From an uncultured Clostridia bacterium (lineage in GTDB: Bacteria > Bacillota > Clostridia > Oscillospirales > Oscillospiraceae): a stretch of 20,373 nt of DNA. Within the stretch, counting starts at the first letter, position 1; every line of letters starts with the position of its first letter. A program made the position numbers and the translations under genes. The stretch lies in the NCBI GenBank assembly GCA_946184215.1, contig CAMHER010000009.1:1-20373 (forward strand), given 5' to 3'. The notes under the pieces were generated by a model, which did not search any database, was not told where the DNA came from, and saw only the letters and a program-made list of their open reading frames with translations. Positions 15,963-20,373 of the stretch are shown in pieces.

Positions 15963-18143
15963 TTATTCTCTTTCCAGATGCAGCGTAAAGCCGCCGTACT
16001 CCGCGCAGTCGAGCGGGAGGGGAAGCCCCGCGTCCGTCAGCGCGTCAGCGGGATAGATCTTCCCGGTCTCCCGCGCGCGGTAGCGCGCCCCGGGGACGAG
16101 CCCCCGCAGCCGGAGATATTGCGCCGGGGCGTTTGCGTGCTTTTCGCGCAGCACCGCTCCCAAAAGCGCACTGCTGCCGTCCTCGGAGACAAAGGACCAG
16201 GCGCACCAGGCGTCCTTCGCCGGGTCGCTGAGCCGGTAATACAGCCCCCCGCGCACAAGCGGGGCGTCCTCGCAATAGGCGCGGATCTGCCGGCGCACTT
16301 CCCCGCACTCGGCTTTCGTCAGCTGGGCGGGGTCCAGCTCATAGCCAAAGGTACCCGCCGCGGCCACGATGCCGCGCGTGGAAAGAGGGACGGTCCGGCC
16401 CGTCTGATGGTTGGGGCAGATGGAAACGTGCGCCCCCACCGCGGCGGCCGGATAGCCGAAGGAGCTGCCGTGCTGGATCACAAGGCGGTCGATGGCGTCG
16501 GTGTTGTCGCTGCACCAGATCTGCGGGCAGTAATACAGCATCCCGGCGTCAAAGCGCCCGCCGCCGCCGCTGCAGCCCTCGATCAGCAGATCGGGATAGC
16601 GCGCGCAGAGCTTTTCGAGCATCTCATATACGCCCAGCATGTTCTGATACAGCACGCGGCCCTGACACGGCGCGGCGTGGGAATAGACGTCCGAGATCGA
16701 GCGGTTGAGATCCCATTTGAGATATTCGATGTTGGCGCTGTCCAGCACGGCGCAGATCGAGGCAAAGACATGTTCCCGCACCTCGGCGCGGGAAAAATCG
16801 AGCACCAGCTGGCTGCGGGAGCGTACGGGCGCCTGCCCCGGGATCGTGAGCGCCCAGTCGCTGTGCGCGCGGAAAAGCTCGCTGTCCTCGCTGATCATCT
16901 CCGGCTCCATCCAGATGCCGAAGGCAAGTCCCAGCGTGTTTACGCGCGCGGCCAGCTCTTTGAGCGGCATGCCCAGCTTTTTCTCATTGACCGTCCAGTC
17001 GCCCAGCGAACTTTTGTCGTCGCGCCGCGCGCCGAACCAGCCGTCGTCCATCACCAGCATCTCCACGCCCAGGTCTTTCGCCTTTTTCGCCAGCGCAAGC
17101 AGGCTCTCGCCGGTAAAGTCAAAGTAAGACGCTTCCCAGCTGTTGAGCAGGATCGGCGTGCGCGCGTCGCGGTATTTTCCGCGGCGAACGTGGCGGTTGA
17201 GGCAGCGGTGAAGATGGTGGCTCAGCTTTTCCAGCCCTGAGGCGCTGTAGGAGAGGATGACCTCCGGCGCCGTGATCGACTCGCCGGGGGCAAGGGGATA
17301 GTCCATCTGCACCTCGTCCATGCCGAGAGCAAGGCGCGTCTGGGAGAGCTGATCGCGCTCCGCCTCGCAGAGAAAGCCGCCGCTCCACACCAGCTGCATG
17401 GCCCAGCACCGCCCCGTGCTCTCCGTGGCCTCACGGTCGCAGAGGAACACAAGAGGGTTGTACTGGTGGGAGGAATAGCCCCGCCTGCTGCCCACGGAAA
17501 GCGTCCCGCGCCCGAGAGGGCGGCGGTCGGCCTGGCGCTCCAGCGCGTAACGGCCGGGGAAGGTGATCAGGTCAAAATCTCCTCCGACAAAGTCGAGACA
17601 GGCGCTCTGCAGCCGCCCGAGCCGGAACGTCTGCGTCCCGCGGTTTTTCACAATTACGCTGCGCGTGATGATATCACACTCCGGCAGCACGCCGTAGAGC
17701 AGCGTGAGCGAAAGCCCCAACCGCTCGTCCACCAGCTCAAGGGAGAGACTTTCCGCCTCTTCCTCCGCGGCATAGACGGCGGGAAGACCGCTCAGCGCGT
17801 ATTTGCCGGGGCGGATCTCGTGGGAACGATAGCGCGGCGCGCAGCCCAAAGTACCTCCCTCATCCCGCAGGCTGAGGAGCGTGCTGCGATAATCGCCGCT
17901 GCCCCAGACCGGATACTCCTGCGGCAGCGTGTCGTAGGAATAGGTCCTGTCGTCCCCGGCGGCATAGGGGTTGCCGGAAAAGCCGCGGTCGGCATAGCGC
18001 AGAAGATAATCCATCTCGCCCTCGCAGCGCGTACCGTAGTACAGATGCAGCGGCACGCCGTAGGGGTCGATCTGAAACTGATAGGTCGTGTGGGCCGTAT
18101 GCAGCGTGAAGAGCTTCTTTTCGGATGAATAGAGAATGGGCAT
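15963..18143 (-). CDS. Alpha-galactosidase, GH36
   Basis: A 726-residue enzyme removing terminal alpha-galactose from sugars such as melibiose and raffinose. GH36 motifs appear in order: the N-terminal beta-sandwich, then LLNSWEASYFDF, MDDGWFGAR, LGDWTVNEKK and FGIWMEPEM. Next come the nucleophile D478 in YLKWDLN, IEGCSGGGGRFDAG, and the acid/base D546 in WCSDNTD. The catalytic residues sit almost exactly where they do in Geobacillus AgaA (478 and 548). No signal peptide, so cytoplasmic. The start is ATG 18143. It has GGAAAGGAT at 18159-18151 at normal spacing and gives MPILYSSEKKLF, which fits family N-termini. An upstream ATG (18152) abuts that same site and a TTG (18164) precedes it. It has its own promoter and shares a terminator with lacZ. 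Confidence 0.95.
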   Translation of the reverse strand: MPILYSSEKKLFTLHTAHTTYQFQIDPYGVPLHLYYGTRCEGEMDYLLRYADRGFSGNPYAAGDDRTYSYDTLPQEYPVWGSGDYRSTLLSLRDEGGTLGCAPRYRSHEIRPGKYALSGLPAVYAAEEEAESLSLELVDERLGLSLTLLYGVLPECDIITRSVIVKNRGTQTFRLGRLQSACLDFVGGDFDLITFPGRYALERQADRRPLGRGTLSVGSRRGYSSHQYNPLVFLCDREATESTGRCWAMQLVWSGGFLCEAERDQLSQTRLALGMDEVQMDYPLAPGESITAPEVILSYSASGLEKLSHHLHRCLNRHVRRGKYRDARTPILLNSWEASYFDFTGESLLALAKKAKDLGVEMLVMDDGWFGARRDDKSSLGDWTVNEKKLGMPLKELAARVNTLGLAFGIWMEPEMISEDSELFRAHSDWALTIPGQAPVRSRSQLVLDFSRAEVREHVFASICAVLDSANIEYLKWDLNRSISDVYSHAAPCQGRVLYQNMLGVYEMLEKLCARYPDLLIEGCSGGGGRFDAGMLYYCPQIWCSDNTDAIDRLVIQHGSSFGYPAAAVGAHVSICPNHQTGRTVPLSTRGIVAAAGTFGYELDPAQLTKAECGEVRRQIRAYCEDAPLVRGGLYYRLSDPAKDAWCAWSFVSEDGSSALLGAVLREKHANAPAQYLRLRGLVPGARYRARETGKIYPADALTDAGLPLPLDCAEYGGFTLHLERE

Positions 18144-18193
18144 AAGCGTCATCCTTTCCGGCAAAGGTCCAGGAGCATAATAAATTCGGGCAC

Positions 18194-18221
18194 ATTATAC
18201 CATGTTTGAAGAAAAATACAA
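18194..18221 (-). promoter_or_regulatory. Extended -10 promoter of the alpha-galactosidase gene
   Basis: On the - strand: a weak -35, TTGTAT (18221-18216), a 16-base spacer, then the perfect -10 TATAAT (18199-18194) preceded by TGG, an extended -10. The start point would be near 18187, about 44 bases before ATG 18143. The local sequence is AT-rich, unlike its surroundings. Confidence 0.8.
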
Positions 18222-18230
18222 TCGGCAGGA

Positions 18231-18260
18231 AACAAAACCCCGCGGCAGGTGCCGCGGGGT
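18231..18260 (-). terminator. Terminator of the Fe-S oxidoreductase gene
   Basis: ACCCCGCGGCA (18237-18247) and TGCCGCGGGGT (18250-18260) form an 11-bp inverted repeat, with a tight loop that in practice opens a pair. On the - strand it is followed by TTTTGTT (18237-18231). It lies 22 bases after the oxidoreductase stop and directly before the alpha-galactosidase promoter. Confidence 0.88.
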
Positions 18261-18282
18261 CGTTTGACTCAGGAAAAAGGAA

Positions 18283-20373
18283 TCACTTGACGGCTTCGTT
18301 CATCTTGCGGATCTTGATGCGCTGCTCACGCTCCGCGATAAACTGCGGCAGCACCTTCGGACGATCGAAGTACTCGATGTTCTCCACATAGGTGCGCTTG
18401 TGCAGATGAATGGCGTCGAACTTGCAGCGGGTGGTGCACACGCCGCAGCCCAGGCACTTGTTCGGGTCGACGAACGAGGCGCCGCAGCCGAGGCAGCGGG
18501 CAGTCTCTTTCTTCACCTGCTCTTCGGTGAAGGTCTTTCTGTCGTCGCGGAAGCTCGCGGCCTTGGCCTCGTCCTTGCCGGGCACCTGGCGCGCGGTGGC
18601 GTCGTAGGAGCGGCGGATGGTGTCAAAGTCAACGTTTTCCTTGTCAAAGGCGTGATAGGTCAGCCGGTCGCGGCCGATCACCAGGCTCTGACCCGGGTGG
18701 ACGTAGCGGTGGATCGAGATCGCGGCCTGCTTGCCCTGGGCGATGGCGTCGATGGCAAACTTTGGACCGGTGTAGGCATCACCGCCCACGAAGATGTCCT
18801 TCTGCGCGGTCTGATAGGTGACGGCGTCGGCCTTGACGCGGCCCTTCTCGTCGCACTCCAGCTCGCCGAGATCCAGCGCGCCGAGGTCGATGCGCTGGCC
18901 GATGGCGGCGAGGATCGCGTCGCACTTGATCTTCTTGTCGCCCTCGCAGACGAGCGCGGCGACCTTGCCGTCCTTGCCCTCGATCTCCACGGGCTTGTGC
19001 TCGAAGAGGAACTTTACGCCCTCTTCCTTCGCCTCGGCCACCTCGGCCGGGTCGGCGGGCATGTCGCTCTCCTTGCGGCGGTAGGCCACGGTCACCTCGG
19101 CGCCGAGACGCACCGCCGTGCGGGCCACGTCCATCGCGACGTTGCCGCCGCCGACGACCACGACCTTCTTGCCGATGGCCGGGCGCGCGCCGGCGTTGGC
19201 CTCGCGCAGGAAGTCGATGCCGCCCCAGACGCCGGACAGGTCCTCACCCGGGATACCGAGAGAGGCGCTCTTCTGGGCACCGATGGCGAGATAGAACGCA
19301 TCGAAGCCCTGTGCGCGCAGCTCTTCGATCGTGACATCCCTGCCGACCTCCACGCCGCAGCGGAAGATCACGCCCAGCTCCTTGAGCACGTCGATCTCGG
19401 CGTCGAGAACGGGCTTTTCCAGACGGAAGGACGGAATGCCGTAGCGCAGCATGCCGCCGGGCTGCTCGTTTTTATCGAAAACGGTGACCTTGTAGTTGTC
19501 GGCGGCGAGGAAGTAGGCGCAGCTGAGGCCCGCAGGGCCGGCGCCGATGATGGCGACCTTCTTGTCGGAGAAATCATAGAGCTTGCGCGGGACAAAGCGC
19601 GTGTCGCGCTCGAGCTCCCGGTCGGCGATGAACTTCTTGACCTCGTCAATGGCGACGGCGCGGTCGATATCACCGCGGGTGCAGGCTTCCTCACACTTGC
19701 GGTTGCAGATGCGGCCGCAGACGGCGGGCAGCGGGTTCTCCTTCTTGATCAGCTCCAGCGCGTCCAGATAGCGGCCCTGGGCGGCGAGCTTTAAGTAGCC
19801 CTGAACGGCGATGTGAGCCGGGCAGGCGGTCTTGCAGGGCGCGGTGCCCTCGGGCGCGATATACTCGCGGTTGGTGCGGTGTTCGGGATTCCAGTGCTCC
19901 TTCGTCCACTCGATGTCGTCGGGCAGCTCGTGGGGCTTGTGCTCGATCGGCGTCTTGGCGCAGAGCTTCTGGCCCATCTGAATGGCATTGTTCGCGCAGT
20001 GATCGGTGCACTGGCCGCAGGCCACGCACTTTTCCTGGTCGATCTCGGCCACATAGTTGCTCGCCGAGGTGGCGGGGCAGTTGTAGTACTGCGACACGCC
20101 CAGCGCCAGGCAGCTCTCGGTCATGCAGTTGCAGATCGCGAGCGTCTCGTCGGCGTGAAGCGTCGTGATCTGGTGGACGCAGCCGCGTGCCTCGCACTTC
20201 TCGATCAGGGCCTTGGCCTCGGCCACGGTGGCGGGTCTGCCCTTGCCGGTGCGGTTGAACATGTCGCCCACATGGCCCAGGAAGAGGCACAGCCCCTCGT
20301 CAAGGTCACCGCTGCCTTCGCCCATCATGCGGCGGACGCGGCGGCACTGGCAGGGCGTGATGCTGATGTGGCC
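18283..20373 (-). CDS. Multi-iron-sulfur FAD/NAD(P) oxidoreductase, GltD/NfnB-like (5' end outside window)
   Basis: The frame is open to the window edge, so the N-terminus is missing; about 696 residues are visible. Reading N to C, the first module has cysteine motifs (TPCQCRR, CLFLGH, AICNCMTESC) seen in Fe-S proteins of anaerobes. A ferredoxin motif KCVACGQCTDHC follows (about 19995-20031). Next is the glutamate-synthase-type Fe-S linker (CKTACP, then VCGRICNRKCEEACTRG). The FAD site is IIGAGPAGLSC (about 19525-19556) and the NAD(P) site VVVVGGGNVAMD (about 19130-19165). The C-terminal ferredoxin (CLGCG, then CLGCGVCTTRC) lies at 18418-18500. The FAD/NAD(P) core matches GltD, NfnB and PreT-type subunits, which pass electrons between NAD(P)H and Fe-S partners. 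No glutamate synthase large subunit is visible, so ferredoxin:NAD(P) electron transfer is the better guess. Its own terminator follows. Confidence 0.88.
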   Translation of the reverse strand, partial: GHISITPCQCRRVRRMMGEGSGDLDEGLCLFLGHVGDMFNRTGKGRPATVAEAKALIEKCEARGCVHQITTLHADETLAICNCMTESCLALGVSQYYNCPATSASNYVAEIDQEKCVACGQCTDHCANNAIQMGQKLCAKTPIEHKPHELPDDIEWTKEHWNPEHRTNREYIAPEGTAPCKTACPAHIAVQGYLKLAAQGRYLDALELIKKENPLPAVCGRICNRKCEEACTRGDIDRAVAIDEVKKFIADRELERDTRFVPRKLYDFSDKKVAIIGAGPAGLSCAYFLAADNYKVTVFDKNEQPGGMLRYGIPSFRLEKPVLDAEIDVLKELGVIFRCGVEVGRDVTIEELRAQGFDAFYLAIGAQKSASLGIPGEDLSGVWGGIDFLREANAGARPAIGKKVVVVGGGNVAMDVARTAVRLGAEVTVAYRRKESDMPADPAEVAEAKEEGVKFLFEHKPVEIEGKDGKVAALVCEGDKKIKCDAILAAIGQRIDLGALDLGELECDEKGRVKADAVTYQTAQKDIFVGGDAYTGPKFAIDAIAQGKQAAISIHRYVHPGQSLVIGRDRLTYHAFDKENVDFDTIRRSYDATARQVPGKDEAKAASFRDDRKTFTEEQVKKETARCLGCGASFVDPNKCLGCGVCTTRCKFDAIHLHKRTYVENIEYFDRPKVLPQFIAEREQRIKIRKMNEAVK

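Noticed and set aside
15540..17240. A 566-codon + frame across the lacZ end, a terminator and the alpha-galactosidase gene
   Set aside because: It crosses a strong bidirectional terminator and is antisense to conserved GH36 motifs.
18144..18164. Longer alpha-galactosidase starts (ATG 18152 or TTG 18164)
   Set aside because: The purine-rich ribosome site would touch or lie inside these starts. ATG 18143 has proper spacing and the family-like N-terminus.
18400..19794. A 464-codon + frame at the right end
   Set aside because: Antisense to the Fe-S oxidoreductase; leucine/alanine/valine-rich with no domain.

Overview
The window looks like chromosomal DNA of a GC-rich, anaerobic, gut-type Firmicute. 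The Oscillospiraceae/Clostridia group is my inference, not proven. It rests on the high GC content, the strong AGGAGG-type ribosome sites, the sigma-A-like promoters, the tight ATGA gene overlaps, a Fe-S-rich NAD(P)/FAD oxidoreductase and the alpha/beta-galactosidase pair. I see no RNA genes, CRISPR arrays, insertion sequences or phage genes. Coding density is high and no stretch over 300 bases lacks a gene.

Layout. (1) 1-1205: 3' part of a hybrid sensor kinase with two receiver domains. (2) 1359-5245: a three-gene set made of an MFS transporter, a phytoene-dehydrogenase-like FAD oxidoreductase that overlaps it by 4 bp, and a cysteine-rich protein resembling the U32 family. It is closed by a terminator. 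(3) 5307-7980: a near-perfect promoter drives a PlsC-type acyltransferase with a zinc ribbon, a DUF1349 protein and a LURP-one/Tubby-like protein, ending at a strong hairpin terminator. (4) 8071-10066: guanine deaminase translationally coupled to a cyclophilin-type prolyl isomerase lipoprotein. (5) 10188-10424 (-): a small lysine-rich membrane protein, divergent from (6) tex at 10580-12748. (7) lacZ-type beta-galactosidase at 12851-15913, convergent with (8) a GH36 alpha-galactosidase at 15963-18143 (-). (9) 18283 to the window end (-): a large, 5'-truncated multi-iron-sulfur GltD/NfnB-like oxidoreductase.

How the genes work together. The two galactosidases would hydrolyse beta- and alpha-galactosides in the cytoplasm (lactose-like and raffinose/melibiose-like sugars), but neither has a transporter or regulator beside it. 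Guanine deaminase provides purine salvage or nitrogen release. The part least explained by known pathways is 1359-7980. There, transport, redox, possible Fe-S chemistry and acyl transfer lie in two adjacent co-oriented units, which may form a lipid or isoprenoid modification pathway. That idea is inference from domain types and neighbourhood only.
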